In this document: positions 36,750 through 45,049 of the stretch, piece after piece
Layout of the letters: the number at the start of each line of letters is the position of its first letter
Position numbering within the stretch: position 1 is the stretch's first letter
Source: JAGXTF01 sp044224315
Lineage (GTDB): Bacteria > Bacteroidota > Bacteroidia > NS11-12g > UBA955
Length of the DNA: 64,000 nucleotides
Reading direction: 5' to 3'
Assembly: GCA_044224315.1 (NCBI GenBank)
Contig: JBGAKR010000004.1
Coordinates: forward strand, 248,001 to 312,000
Made by a program: the position numbers and the translations under genes
Notes under the pieces: generated by a model
Told to the model about the DNA's origin: nothing
What the model saw: only the letters and a program-made list of their open reading frames with translations
The model's database searches: none

Positions 36750-37727
36750 TCAGGGTTGCAGCAGGTACATGCCGCGTCCATGGCCTACTATAAGCAACCG
36801 ATTGCTGCTTATCCATTGCATATCGTACATAGGATAGGCCGTTGGCATTTGTATGGGTTGCTTTTGTTCCAAGTTGCATTTACAATTCATATGCATTTGC
36901 ACCAGCCAGCCATTTTGGGTGCAGCCCAGCAGCCCGCCATAGTGCCAGTCTGCAATACTCCATATACAGCCGCTGGTTGGGTTCATGTATTTGCCTCGCT
37001 TGCTTTCAAGTTTGCCCTCCACCCCGTTTTTCCCTATTCTAAAACTGCGCGCACCGCAGTATTTCAGGCTGCCATTACTGCTATATAATTCATGCACCAG
37101 GGCCTTTTTCCGGTACCAGGTTTGCCATTTGCCTCCCAGTATGCTGCGCTTTATTTTGGTTATCCGCCCGTTATAGCAAGCGGCAATTACATCACTGTTT
37201 TCCAGTTGCACCGCTGTCCATACAAATTGGGTTTTGCGGCTATACAGGGTTTTTATTTCTGCAAGTCCTGTATCTACTTCTGCTATAAATCCACGGGGCA
37301 TAGCTTTGCCACCGGCGGCCACCACACTGCTTCCTCCGCATACCAGCAGTTTGCCGTTTTGCAAGGGCCACAGGCCATAAAAAGCCAGGTTGGCAAAGGT
37401 TTCAAATTGTTTCGTTTTCCACGTTTTGTGCACCCGGTCGTAGCGGTATATCACCGCATTCTGGGTAGTTAAAAATACGTAGTCCCCCACCCTTACTATC
37501 TTCAGTATACTCGCTCCTGTATTGGGGTAGTTTATTGGGGTGTCATTGCCCAGGCTGTCTACCCTGTGCAGTATGCCATACTCACCACCTACCCAGTATT
37601 CGTTACTACTTATTTGGGCTATATGGTAGTAGCTGCTGTCCTCACTTTTGCCCTGGCACAGGGTTTTTATGGTTTGGGCATGGGCAGTAAGGCTGGCCAG
37701 TCCCAGTATCAGCAGCAGTTTGGGCAT
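36750..37727 (-). CDS. Secreted propeller-like protein (325 aa)
   Basis: Signal peptide MPKLLLILGLASLTAHAQ. The remaining 300 residues have repeated blade-like strands of the kind W-x-G-G/GKLLVCGG (YHIAQISSNEYWVGGEYGIL, ILKIVRVGDYVFLTTQNAVI, GLWPLQNGKLLVCGG, TSGCIWSIADWHYGGLLGCT, MQWISSNRLLIVGHGRGMYL), which fits a six- or seven-bladed beta-propeller. No enzyme motif or T9SS domain is present. It lies 43 bp downstream of the metH-like gene on the same strand. Function unknown; its 3' end runs into the GC-rich gap. Confidence 0.65.
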   Translation of the reverse strand: MPKLLLILGLASLTAHAQTIKTLCQGKSEDSSYYHIAQISSNEYWVGGEYGILHRVDSLGNDTPINYPNTGASILKIVRVGDYVFLTTQNAVIYRYDRVHKTWKTKQFETFANLAFYGLWPLQNGKLLVCGGSSVVAAGGKAMPRGFIAEVDTGLAEIKTLYSRKTQFVWTAVQLENSDVIAACYNGRITKIKRSILGGKWQTWYRKKALVHELYSSNGSLKYCGARSFRIGKNGVEGKLESKRGKYMNPTSGCIWSIADWHYGGLLGCTQNGWLVQMHMNCKCNLEQKQPIQMPTAYPMYDMQWISSNRLLIVGHGRGMYLLQP

Positions 37728-37770
37728 AGCATGGGTTTATTCAATATGGTGGCAAAGTAGCCTGTGCCAA

Positions 37771-38793
37771 TTATAGTTCGGCTTCTACCAATTCGGGCAC
37801 ATGGCGCGGAGCCTGTTTGCTGCAAAGCTCGGCAATGGCCTTTATATGGTCGGGGGTGGTGCCGCAGCAGCCGCCCACTATGTTTACAATGCCTTCTTTG
37901 CACCAGTTTTCCAGTACCCGTGCCATATGCTCGGGGGTGTCATCGTATTCGCCAAACTCGTTGGGCAGTCCGGCATTGGGGTATACGCTTACATAAATCC
38001 ATGCATTGCGGCTTATTTCCTCTATAAAGGGGCGCATCTGTTCAGCACCCAGGGCGCAGTTAAGGCCTATACTCAGCAGTTCGCCATGCGATACGCTGTT
38101 CCAAAATGCTTCGGGGGTTTGTCCACTCAGGGTGCGGCCGCTGTTGTCTGTTATGGTACCGCTTACCATTACAGGTATATCCAGGTTTTGCTCGGCTTTT
38201 ATTTCGTTTACGGCATACAGGGCTGCTTTGGCATTCAGGGTATCAAATACGGTTTCAATCAGCAGCAGGTCTACCCCACCCTCTATCAGGGCCAGGGCTT
38301 GCTGGCGGTAGGCGGTTTTTAGTTCGTCAAAGGTTATTGCCCTAAAACCGGGGTTGTTTACATCCGGGCTCAGGCTGGCAGTGCGGTTTGTGGGTCCTAT
38401 GGCACCGGCTACAAATCGGGGTTTGGCAGGGTTCTTTGCCGTATATTCATCGGCCGCTTGCCTGGCCAGTCGTGCCGCGGCTATGTTCATTTCCGTTACC
38501 AGCTCTTCCATGTGGTAATCTGCCATGGCTACGGTGGTGCTGTTAAAGGTATTGGTTTCCAGTATATCGGCGCCTGCTTCCAAAAACTCGCGGTGTATGG
38601 CCAGCACTATTTCGGGCTGGGTAAGCACCAGCAAGTCATTATTCCCTTTCAAGGGGTGGGCAAAGTTGGCAAATCGCGCCCCCCGGTATTGCTCTTCAGT
38701 TAATTTATAGCGCTGTATCATGGTACCCATGGCACCATCCAGTATCATTATGCGCTGGTTCAGTATTTCGCGTATTTGTTGGTTCTTGTTCAT
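37771..38793 (-). CDS. metH: MetH homocysteine S-methyltransferase module
   Basis: The N-terminal module of cobalamin-dependent methionine synthase, here a separate 340-residue protein. It binds homocysteine and zinc. Seen: ILDGAMGTMIQRY near the start, TNTFNSTTVAMADY, and the zinc cysteines in SIGLNCALG and GGCCGTTPDHI. Full-length MetH has about 1200 residues with folate, cobalamin and reactivation modules; these are encoded elsewhere in many Bacteroidota, as a second gene. None is in this window. The start overlaps the upstream gene by 4 nt (ATGA), so both are co-expressed. Confidence 0.92.
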   Translation of the reverse strand: MNKNQQIREILNQRIMILDGAMGTMIQRYKLTEEQYRGARFANFAHPLKGNNDLLVLTQPEIVLAIHREFLEAGADILETNTFNSTTVAMADYHMEELVTEMNIAAARLARQAADEYTAKNPAKPRFVAGAIGPTNRTASLSPDVNNPGFRAITFDELKTAYRQQALALIEGGVDLLLIETVFDTLNAKAALYAVNEIKAEQNLDIPVMVSGTITDNSGRTLSGQTPEAFWNSVSHGELLSIGLNCALGAEQMRPFIEEISRNAWIYVSVYPNAGLPNEFGEYDDTPEHMARVLENWCKEGIVNIVGGCCGTTPDHIKAIAELCSKQAPRHVPELVEAEL

Positions 38794-39668
38794 TTCGTGT
38801 AGGGTTTTAGGTACTGGTATATGGTTTTAAAAGTAAGGTTCAGGTAGTCGTTGGCTGCCAGTGAATTGTTCTTTTTCAGCAGCTTGTCTACATCGCTTTC
38901 CTGCAAATTTAAGCCCGCATTTTTAAAAAACAGCAGGGGCGATGGGGCTTGTTTACCCGCCTGCAATCCGGGCCATATAAACTTTGCCTGGGCTTGGGCC
39001 AGATTCACACCGTGGCTGGGCACGCCATTGCCTGTTTTATTCCAAAAAATTACATCGCTTTCGGCATCATACAACTGGTTTAATCCGCTGTCGCCCATCA
39101 AACTTTTGGCCTTGGGGTCAAATATTTTCTTCAGCGCATCTATGGCCTTCCCGCTGTTATTGGCGGTATCCATGGGCACATAAAACATGCAGGCTTTGTG
39201 CTTAAATGCAAAATACAGATTGTGGTTTACCGCTTTTGCCAAATAAAAATTTCCCTGGTCGCTGGGTTTTTCCATAATGGCCGCAGGTACTTTATTGTTC
39301 AGGTACTCCAGCATGCGGGGCTCTGAGGTAAGTGCCAGGCAGGCATACCAGCCATCTTCGGTTTCAAACAGTATTATGTCGCTATGGCCATCTATGCCTA
39401 GTTCGCCCCGGTCTTTGGCGGGTGCAAGGGCTTGCAAGGCAGGTATCATCAGTTTCAGGCTGTCAAAATAGGGGATTGCACCTTGTATTTTGCGGTCTTC
39501 AATCTGTCGGGTTTGAAAATTGTAGTACCAATGGCTTCCGGCAGGCACCAGCATTGTTAGCCTGCTGCGCGAGTGCTGGTTTTTGTGCATGTAAATCCAC
39601 ACAATCCCGGCCGTTACCAGTGTTATAATTATAAATGCGTAAACCCTGCGTCTGAAAGCTTTATCCAT
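38790..39668 (-). CDS. Membrane-anchored protein of unknown function
   Basis: A 292-residue protein with one N-terminal transmembrane helix (VYAFIIITLVTAGIVWIYM) after a basic start, so the bulk probably sits in the periplasm. The soluble part has no motif I recognise; VPAGSHWYYNFQTRQIEDRK and ESDVIFWNKTGNGVPSHGVN are its most distinctive parts. The 4-nt overlap with metH downstream suggests co-transcription, but not necessarily a common pathway. A T-run ending in TTTTTTTG lies 8 nt before its ATG. Confidence 0.6.
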   Translation of the reverse strand: MDKAFRRRVYAFIIITLVTAGIVWIYMHKNQHSRSRLTMLVPAGSHWYYNFQTRQIEDRKIQGAIPYFDSLKLMIPALQALAPAKDRGELGIDGHSDIILFETEDGWYACLALTSEPRMLEYLNNKVPAAIMEKPSDQGNFYLAKAVNHNLYFAFKHKACMFYVPMDTANNSGKAIDALKKIFDPKAKSLMGDSGLNQLYDAESDVIFWNKTGNGVPSHGVNLAQAQAKFIWPGLQAGKQAPSPLLFFKNAGLNLQESDVDKLLKKNNSLAANDYLNLTFKTIYQYLKPYTK

Positions 39669-39742
39669 TGCACTTGCAAAAAAACAACAGAAGTTTGGTA
39701 CCGTAAAATTTAATCAACCATGCAAACAGCATGTTGGTAGAT

Positions 39743-39777
39743 AAAAAAATCCCCCCGGGGGTACCGGAGGGATTTTT
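39743..39777 (-). terminator. Rho-independent terminator after the 39820 gene
   Basis: AAAAATCCC-C-CCGG pairs with CCGG-A-GGGATTTTT around the loop GGGTA; one C/A mismatch. A/T tracts on both sides would let it work in either direction. It follows the stop of the Cys-rich small protein. Confidence 0.8.
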
Positions 39778-39819
39778 GGGGTGAAATTACATTTATTTAA
39801 TCAGAAGTTTGATTCTGTT

Positions 39820-40206
39820 TTATTGTTTTTTCTTCTTGCAGCAAGATCCACTGCTGCTGCATCCGTGGCCAGATTTGCTGGTGCTGGTAGAAGCAGGTGT
39901 GGTGGTGCTAGTGGGGGTTACAGTTGCACCAGCGGCTGGGGTAGTGCTTTGGCCTGCACCGGTAGTGCTGGCTTGGGCACCTTTATTTTTGCAGCAAGCT
40001 TTGCCCTGGCCTTGTTTGCAGGCGCTGGTGCCATGTCCGGCACATTCTTTTTTCACCGCCACAGTAGTATCTGTGTTTGTAGCAGTAGTGGCTGTAGCAG
40101 TTGCAGTTACAGCGGGTTGTTCCTGGTTATTGGTGCTGGTAGTCTGGGCTTGTGCAGCCATGCCAAAACCAAATACAAAAGCGGCTATGAAGAATATTTT
40201 TTTCAT
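39820..40206 (-). CDS. Small secreted Cys/Thr-rich protein
   Basis: A 128-residue protein with a signal peptide (MKKIFFIAAFVFGFGMAAQAQ). The mature part is Thr/Ala-rich and disordered, with two cysteine clusters: KKECAGHGTSACKQGQGKACC in the middle (shown as four cysteines with nearby histidine) and GHGCSSSGSCCKKKKQ at the end. Such clusters can bind metal or form disulfides. No family recognised. It is followed by a strong terminator and sits 43 bp after psd on the same strand. Confidence 0.65.
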   Translation of the reverse strand: MKKIFFIAAFVFGFGMAAQAQTTSTNNQEQPAVTATATATTATNTDTTVAVKKECAGHGTSACKQGQGKACCKNKGAQASTTGAGQSTTPAAGATVTPTSTTTPASTSTSKSGHGCSSSGSCCKKKKQ

Positions 40207-40249
40207 GTTTATTTCAGTTACTAAATGGTATTACAAATATACGGCCAAA

Positions 40250-40903
40250 TCATTTAAATGTGGCAATAATGGTTTCACCACCCACGGTTTTTTGGTCTAA
40301 TTTTACATTTATCTGTGTATTCATCGGCAAAAATATATCTATGCGCGATCCGAATTTAATAAATCCATACTCAGCCCCCTGGGTAGCTTTCGCCCCTTCC
40401 TTGGCGTAGCATACTATGCGGCGGGCCACAGCTCCGGCAATCTGTCTGAATAATACACTGCCGTTTTTGCCCTCTACAACTACGGTGGTGCGTTCGTTTT
40501 CGGTGCTGCTTTTTGGGTGCCAGGCCACCAAATATTTACCCTCGTAGTATTTCTGGTATTTTACCACACCGGCTATGGGGTAGCGGTTTACATGCACATT
40601 TAAGGGCGACATAAAAATACTGATTTGGATGCGTTTATCCTTAAAATACTCGGGCTCTTCCACTTCCTCAATCACTACCACTTTGCCGTCGGCAGGGGCT
40701 ATAATGTTTTGCTCATCAATAGGGGTATAGCGGCTTGGATTGCGAAAAAATTGTACCACCAAAAAGTAGAATACAATGGAGATTCCCAGCAGAATGCTAA
40801 AAATGATTCCTTCTCCAAGGGCAAAGTATACCCCTAAGTTAATACCAAAAAGAAGCAGGGTTGTAATTAGAATTATTTTAAACCCTTCGCGGTGTATAGA
40901 CAT
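40250..40903 (-). CDS. psd: Phosphatidylserine decarboxylase, short type
   Basis: Converts phosphatidylserine to phosphatidylethanolamine at the inner membrane. The 217-residue proenzyme belongs to the short (archaeal/Bacteroidota) class: two N-terminal hydrophobic helices, FRNPSRYTPIDEQNIIAPAD, SIFMSPLNVHVNRYPIAG with the active histidine, and the self-cleavage site FGSRIDI, where the serine becomes the pyruvoyl group. The start ATG at 40903 has a TAATTTCG box 4 nt upstream. Confidence 0.93.
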   Translation of the reverse strand: MSIHREGFKIILITTLLLFGINLGVYFALGEGIIFSILLGISIVFYFLVVQFFRNPSRYTPIDEQNIIAPADGKVVVIEEVEEPEYFKDKRIQISIFMSPLNVHVNRYPIAGVVKYQKYYEGKYLVAWHPKSSTENERTTVVVEGKNGSVLFRQIAGAVARRIVCYAKEGAKATQGAEYGFIKFGSRIDIFLPMNTQINVKLDQKTVGGETIIATFK

Positions 40904-41298
40904 GGCGCGAAATTAATGCAAAATGGAGAATGTAACAGCCAATTGTGAATTGTGAATTGTGAATTGCGAATGGACAGCCAATGTTTAATGATAAAGGTTT
41001 AGTGTTTAATGCAACAGCCGAAGAAAACAGCCAATTTTGTCCGCCCAATTTTGGTGTCGCGGAGTGAATTGCGAATGAACAGCCAATGTTTAATGATAAA
41101 GGTTTAGTGTTTAATGCAACAGCCGAAGAAAAGTCACCACTAAGAAACTAAGGCACTGAGCCGGTAACCAAATCCAAAAAGCTACGGCTGTTGATACTTC
41201 AACTGCTCACCTTCAACTTTAAACTTTTAACTGTCAGCTACTCCCCCCATGCAATATTGCGCACCTAACTCTAAACTCTAAACTCCTAACTCTAAACT
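40904..41298. repeat. Gap with two 69-bp direct repeats
   Basis: Bases 40959-41027 and 41064-41132 are two copies of the same 69-bp sequence with one mismatch, 105 bp apart. Each begins GTGAATTGCGAATG and ends GCCGAAGAAAA. The first is preceded by (AATTGTG)n words. The last part, about 41255-41303, is a run of CTAACTCTAAACTC words up to the gdhA stop. No gene is seen. Confidence 0.75.
40908..40915 (-). promoter_or_regulatory. TAATTTCG box 4 nt before psd ATG
   Basis: TAnnTT(T/C)G match on the minus strand. A TTG stands 24 nt further upstream. The spacing to ATG predicts a leaderless or nearly leaderless mRNA. Confidence 0.45.
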
Positions 41299-42573
41299 TT
41301 AAAATGATCCTCTCAGCTTCAGGGTGCTTGCTACTTTTTCCAATGCCACAATGTATGCAGCTATACGCATATCGGTATTGTATTTTTCGGCGGTGGCATA
41401 CACGTGGTCAAAGGCTTGTTTCATTACCCTATCGCTGCGGCGGTGCACGCGTTCTTCGGTCCAGTAATAGCCCAGGCGGTTTTGTACCCACTCAAAGTAG
41501 CTTACCGTTACACCACCGGCATTGGCCAAAATGTCGGGCACTACCAGTATACCTTTGCTGCGCAGTATGGGGTCGGCAGCAGCGGTGGTAGGGCCATTGG
41601 CACCTTCAACTATCAGTTTGGCTTTAATTTTATCTGCATTCTGCGGGGTAATCTGGTCTTCCATGGCGGCAGGTACCAGCACATCGCAGGGCAGTTCCAA
41701 TAATTCAGAATTGCTTACTTTTTTGCCACCCACATAACCTTCCAGACTACGGCTTTCGCTGTTGGCCACAAAATCTATGGCCGCCTGCACATCTATTCCA
41801 TCGGGGTTGTAATAGCCCCCGCTAATGTCGCTGATGGCCACAATTTTTACCCCCAACTGGGCTATCAGTTTGGCTGAAATAGAGCCTACATTTCCAAAAC
41901 CCTGTACCACGCAGGTGGCTTCGGTGGGTTTTATGCCCAGCTTGGCCATGGCGCTGCGGGCACTAACCATTACCCCGCGGCCGGTGGCTTCTACCCTTCC
42001 CAGGCTTCCGCCAAGTACCAGGGGTTTGCCGGTTACTACCGCCCAGGCATTTTCGCCCTGCAGTTTGCTAAATTCATCTACAATCCAGGCCATTTCCTGC
42101 TGTCCTGTGCCCATATCGGGTGCGGGTATGTCTTTATCCGGACCAAATACGTTTTGCATACTTAAAGTATAAGCACGGGTAAGCCTTTCCAGCTCGCCTT
42201 TGCTCATACTGCGCGGATCGCATTTTATTCCCCCTTTGGCTCCGCCGTATGGGATATTTACTACCGCGCATTTCCAGGTCATCCAGGCTGCCAGGGCTTT
42301 TACCTCATCCAGGTTCACATCCAGGCTATAGCGAATACCGCCTTTGGATGGGCCTAAGTGTACACTGTGTATAACCCGGTAACCCTCAAATACATCAATC
42401 CGGCCATCGTCCATGGTCACCGGCAGATTTACAATCACACATTTATGCGGAACTTTTAAAACATTCGAAAATTGTTCGTCCAACCCAAGTAAGCGCGCGG
42501 CCTCGTTAAAACGGCTCATCATGCTCTCCAGTGGGTTGTATACATGACTTCCGCCCGATATTAAAGTACTCAT
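41299..42573 (-). CDS. gdhA: Glutamate dehydrogenase
   Basis: Interconverts glutamate and 2-oxoglutarate plus ammonium; cytoplasmic. The 424-residue length and sequence fit the hexameric Glu/Leu/Phe/Val dehydrogenase family of about 420 residues. Seen: KGGIRYSLDVN, the catalytic lysine in PYGGAKGGIKCDP, PAPDMGTG, the Rossmann motif VVQGFGNVGSISAKL and PDILANAGGVTVSYFEW. The N-terminus is complete, in contrast to the related dehydrogenase at 35492. Co-factor preference cannot be read safely. Confidence 0.95.
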   Translation of the reverse strand: MSTLISGGSHVYNPLESMMSRFNEAARLLGLDEQFSNVLKVPHKCVIVNLPVTMDDGRIDVFEGYRVIHSVHLGPSKGGIRYSLDVNLDEVKALAAWMTWKCAVVNIPYGGAKGGIKCDPRSMSKGELERLTRAYTLSMQNVFGPDKDIPAPDMGTGQQEMAWIVDEFSKLQGENAWAVVTGKPLVLGGSLGRVEATGRGVMVSARSAMAKLGIKPTEATCVVQGFGNVGSISAKLIAQLGVKIVAISDISGGYYNPDGIDVQAAIDFVANSESRSLEGYVGGKKVSNSELLELPCDVLVPAAMEDQITPQNADKIKAKLIVEGANGPTTAAADPILRSKGILVVPDILANAGGVTVSYFEWVQNRLGYYWTEERVHRRSDRVMKQAFDHVYATAEKYNTDMRIAAYIVALEKVASTLKLRGSF

Positions 42574-42600
42574 TTATTTTGTTTTGGTTCTTAAGAGGCG

Positions 42601-42608
42601 CAAAAATA
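42601..42608 (-). promoter_or_regulatory. Candidate gdhA promoter (-7 box)
   Basis: TATTTTTG on the minus strand with TTTG 24 nt upstream; leader of about 20-27 nt before the gdhA ATG at 42573. Confidence 0.5.
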
Positions 42609-42683
42609 CCGCATTTGATAATCTTCACTTAACAAATCCTATCAATGTCCTGTGAATTGGATGAATGAAGGTTTAAGGGGTAG

Positions 42684-43067
42684 GGTTTACGGGGTAAGGG
42701 AACAGACAATTACAAATTGTGAATGGTGAATTATAAATGTTTGACTTTTGCTGTACCACATTGACTTGGTTGCTGACAAAGGTTTACGGGGTAAGGGAGC
42801 AGCCAATTACAAATTGTGAATGGTGAATTATAAATGTTTGACTTTTTCCGCAATATAATGACTTGGTTGCTGACAAAGGTTTACGGGGTAAGGGAACAGC
42901 CAATTAAAAATTGTGAATGGTGAATTATAAATGTTTGACTTTTTCCGCAATATAATGACTTGGTTGCTGACAAAGGTTTACGGGGTAAGGGAGCAGCCAA
43001 TTACAAATTGTGAATGGTGAATTATAAATGTTTGTCTTTTGCTGTACCACATTGACTTGGTTGCTGG
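42684..43067. repeat. Four 97-bp tandem repeats
   Basis: Units start at 42684, 42781, 42878 and 42975, each with GGTTTACGGGGTAAGGGA, spacing exactly 97 bp. Every unit carries AATTGTGAATGGTGAATTAT and ACTTGGTTGCTG. Two versions occur in an A-B-B-A order: units 1 and 4 have TTTGCTGTACCACATT, units 2 and 3 have TTTTCCGCAATATAAT. No open frame crosses the array. Confidence 0.9.
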
Positions 43068-43438
43068 CTTTTAATCCGCCTATGAAATGTGGGGGCTGTT
43101 AATACTGTACACTTTTCAATGTCAACTGTAAACTAAATCTTCATACATCCTTACAGGATTTTATATTGCCATACGTTTTCTATCAAATATTTCGTCCCTA
43201 CAGGACTTTTTACGGAAAACAGTATGGCAAAATTCAAAAAATCAAAATGATTAAAACCCATTTCGGCAGCATCCCGGCAGTTAATTCTGTCAACTGTACA
43301 CTAAAAAAGGCTGTTAAACTCTTCACTTCCAACTCCTAACTCCCAACTAAACTAGGCTGTTTCTATTCCCCGCCTCAGAAGCAGTCGCCCGCCCGGCAAA
43401 GCCATTCGGGTAAAGGCAAGCCCATTCCCTATTCCCTA
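43068..43438. other. Repeat-rich gap behind the kinase gene
   Basis: It holds the inverted-repeat element at 43166-43230, two copies of GTCAACTGTAAACTAAA-like words (about 43121 and 43286), and AACTCCTAACTCCCAAC and ATTCCCTATTCCCTAT runs close to the stop of the kinase gene. No gene is seen. Confidence 0.6.
43166..43230. repeat. 65-bp inverted-repeat (REP/MITE-like) element
   Basis: TTGCCATACGTTTTC (43166-43180) is matched by GAAAACAGTATGGCAA (43215-43230) in inverse orientation with one indel. Between and beside them are the small hairpins TCCTTACAGGA and GTCCCTACAGGAC. The size and symmetry resemble a REP-type or MITE element. Confidence 0.6.
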
Positions 43439-44407
43439 TCAAACTGTTATTGTTTTCCCCGCTTTCAATCCAAAGCTAAATACACTTCCCGCCCCTTCGG
43501 TGCTTAGCACACTTATGCTTTCACCATGGGCTTCTATAATGTGTTTGCAAATGCTCAGTCCCAGTCCGCTGCCCCCGCTTTCACGGCTGCGGCTGGGGTC
43601 TACGCGGTAAAATCTTTCAAATACCCTGCCCATATGCTTGGTGGCTATGCCTATGCCATTATCCGCCACTTCAACTATTACTTTGTCGCCGGTATTGGAT
43701 AATCGTATTTTGGTATAGCCCGCAGTTTTACCGTATTTAATACTGTTGTATACCAGATTGGTAAGTACCTGCCTTATTCTAAATTTATCGGCATATACCA
43801 TGTATTTTCCGGGCAGGGCGTACTCGTGAAGGTTTATATTTTTCTCTGCCGCCTGTATTTCCAGCGATTCAATCACCTCTTTCACCAGCTCCATCATATC
43901 AAATTCCTCGTATTGCAGCTGCAAAAAACCGCTTTCGTACTTGGTTATGGTGTCAAGGTCGCTGATGATCTGGTTGAGTCGGTTGGTATTTTTAATGGTT
44001 TTACCCAAAAAATTCTTCACTGTATCTGCATCAAAAGCTTCCTCCTCCAACTCATCGTTAATGCTATCCAAATAGCCCTGTATGGTAAAAATGGGGGTTT
44101 TAAGTTCATGGGCCACATTGCCTATATAATCGCGGCGGTAGGTTTCCATTAGTTTCAGCTTTTCCAGCTCGGCTTTGCGGGCTTCAAACAGGGCTTTCAG
44201 GGCATCCTCCACATCGGCGGGTTTTTCGTACACACTGCCGGTTCCACTCTCGTTTTCGGTATCAATAATCTGCTGCAGTCCCTTCAAAATCTTCCGTTCA
44301 CTGCGGCGCCTCCAGGCATTTACCAATAGCATACCCGCCACAAAAGCCCCGCCCGTAATCAGGCAGAAGTTCCAAAATTCGGGCGAATGGTAGTTCCAGA
44401 AATGCAT
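43439..44407 (-). CDS. PhoR-like sensor histidine kinase
   Basis: A 322-residue HisKA-type kinase. The ATG at 44407 is chosen: the longer frame from 44521 would add 38 residues (with IHNSQLTLHP) that are just translated intergenic repeat. One transmembrane helix (FCLITGGAFVAGMLLVNAW) near the start, no sizeable periplasmic domain, a charged linker, the phospho-accepting H100 in NVAHELKTPIF, and a HATPase domain (NLVYNSIKYGK, VADNGIGI, RVDPSRSRESGGSGLGLSI). This layout matches PhoR-like kinases, which normally sit beside an OmpR-type regulator. No regulator gene is in the neighbourhood, so its partner must be elsewhere. Confidence 0.93.
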   Translation of the reverse strand: MHFWNYHSPEFWNFCLITGGAFVAGMLLVNAWRRRSERKILKGLQQIIDTENESGTGSVYEKPADVEDALKALFEARKAELEKLKLMETYRRDYIGNVAHELKTPIFTIQGYLDSINDELEEEAFDADTVKNFLGKTIKNTNRLNQIISDLDTITKYESGFLQLQYEEFDMMELVKEVIESLEIQAAEKNINLHEYALPGKYMVYADKFRIRQVLTNLVYNSIKYGKTAGYTKIRLSNTGDKVIVEVADNGIGIATKHMGRVFERFYRVDPSRSRESGGSGLGLSICKHIIEAHGESISVLSTEGAGSVFSFGLKAGKTITV

Positions 44408-44520
44408 GGATAATTTAAAATTCAAAGAACGGGAATTGGAATTTAGTTGGCAAGGATGCAATGTTAATTGTGAATTATGAATGGTGAATTGTGAATGATG
44501 TTGCTTGCCCGCTTGCCTCA
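44408..44520. repeat. IHNSQ-type intergenic repeat words
   Basis: About 44460-44500 repeats AATTGTGAATTATGAATGGTG-like words related to those in the 40940 and 42684 regions. It lies before the kinase start and produces a false N-terminal extension when translated. Confidence 0.65.
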
Positions 44521-44643
44521 CATTGCCAGGGCTTTAAATTTTTAGCTTAAATCTGCCAGACTGTTTTAGATGATGCTAATACAATTTTACTTGATATGGC
44601 CCGATTTAATTTATATATTCCAAAATCAAAATATATATTATGA

Positions 44644-44868
44644 TTAATAATATAAAAAATAAACCATTTCCCTCCTGCTTCGCATAAAAATCTTTTTATT
44701 TTTCAGAAAAAACACAATCCAAAAAGGTGATATCGCATAGAAGAATCCGTTTATGAATTTAGCATAGCTGCCATATGCCCAAGCAATTAAACCCAGGTTT
44801 ATAAACAGCATTAATGCAACAGTAAGCGCTATTCTAAAAAATAAAAATTGCTGAATTATATTTAACAT
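44644..44868 (-). CDS. Small membrane protein (74 aa)
   Basis: Two hydrophobic helices (IALTVALMLFINLGLIAWAY and FFYAISPFWIVFFL) joined by a short loop, with a basic C-terminus (KNKKIFMRSRREM). No family recognised. A TATTTTCG box lies about 35 nt upstream on the minus strand. It stands alone between repeat-rich DNA and unrelated genes. It could be a real small inner-membrane protein; the support is composition and the promoter-like box only. Confidence 0.4.
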   Translation of the reverse strand: MLNIIQQFLFFRIALTVALMLFINLGLIAWAYGSYAKFINGFFYAISPFWIVFFLKNKKIFMRSRREMVYFLYY

Positions 44869-45049
44869 GGGTTACGATTTATAAAATTGCAAAGCGCTTG
44901 CGAAAATAACAACTAAATTTTGATAAGTTTCTTTCGTTGGGTGTTTATTACTAGTTAAACGGCTAATCTTGAAATTTCAGGGCAAGATGGAGCATTTTCA
45001 TTCGACATCATTCAATTCATTCCCGAAATTCAAATTCCGAGCTTTCCTT

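Noticed and set aside
36543..37088. A 181-codon open frame on the + strand, and an 82- to 96-codon frame on the - strand, across the GC-rich gap
   Set aside because: They overlap the coherent secreted propeller-like gene on the minus strand, have low-complexity Pro/Gly/Ala content, and exist because GC-rich DNA has few stop codons.
39781..40300. Two long + strand frames over the Cys-rich secreted protein and psd
   Set aside because: The minus strand gives a signal peptide and a terminator in the right place; the + strand products are Ala/Ser/Cys/Val-rich reflections of low-complexity codons.
42684..43067. The tandem array considered as a CRISPR array
   Set aside because: The 97-bp units repeat over their full length with no unique spacers, and no cas gene is near.
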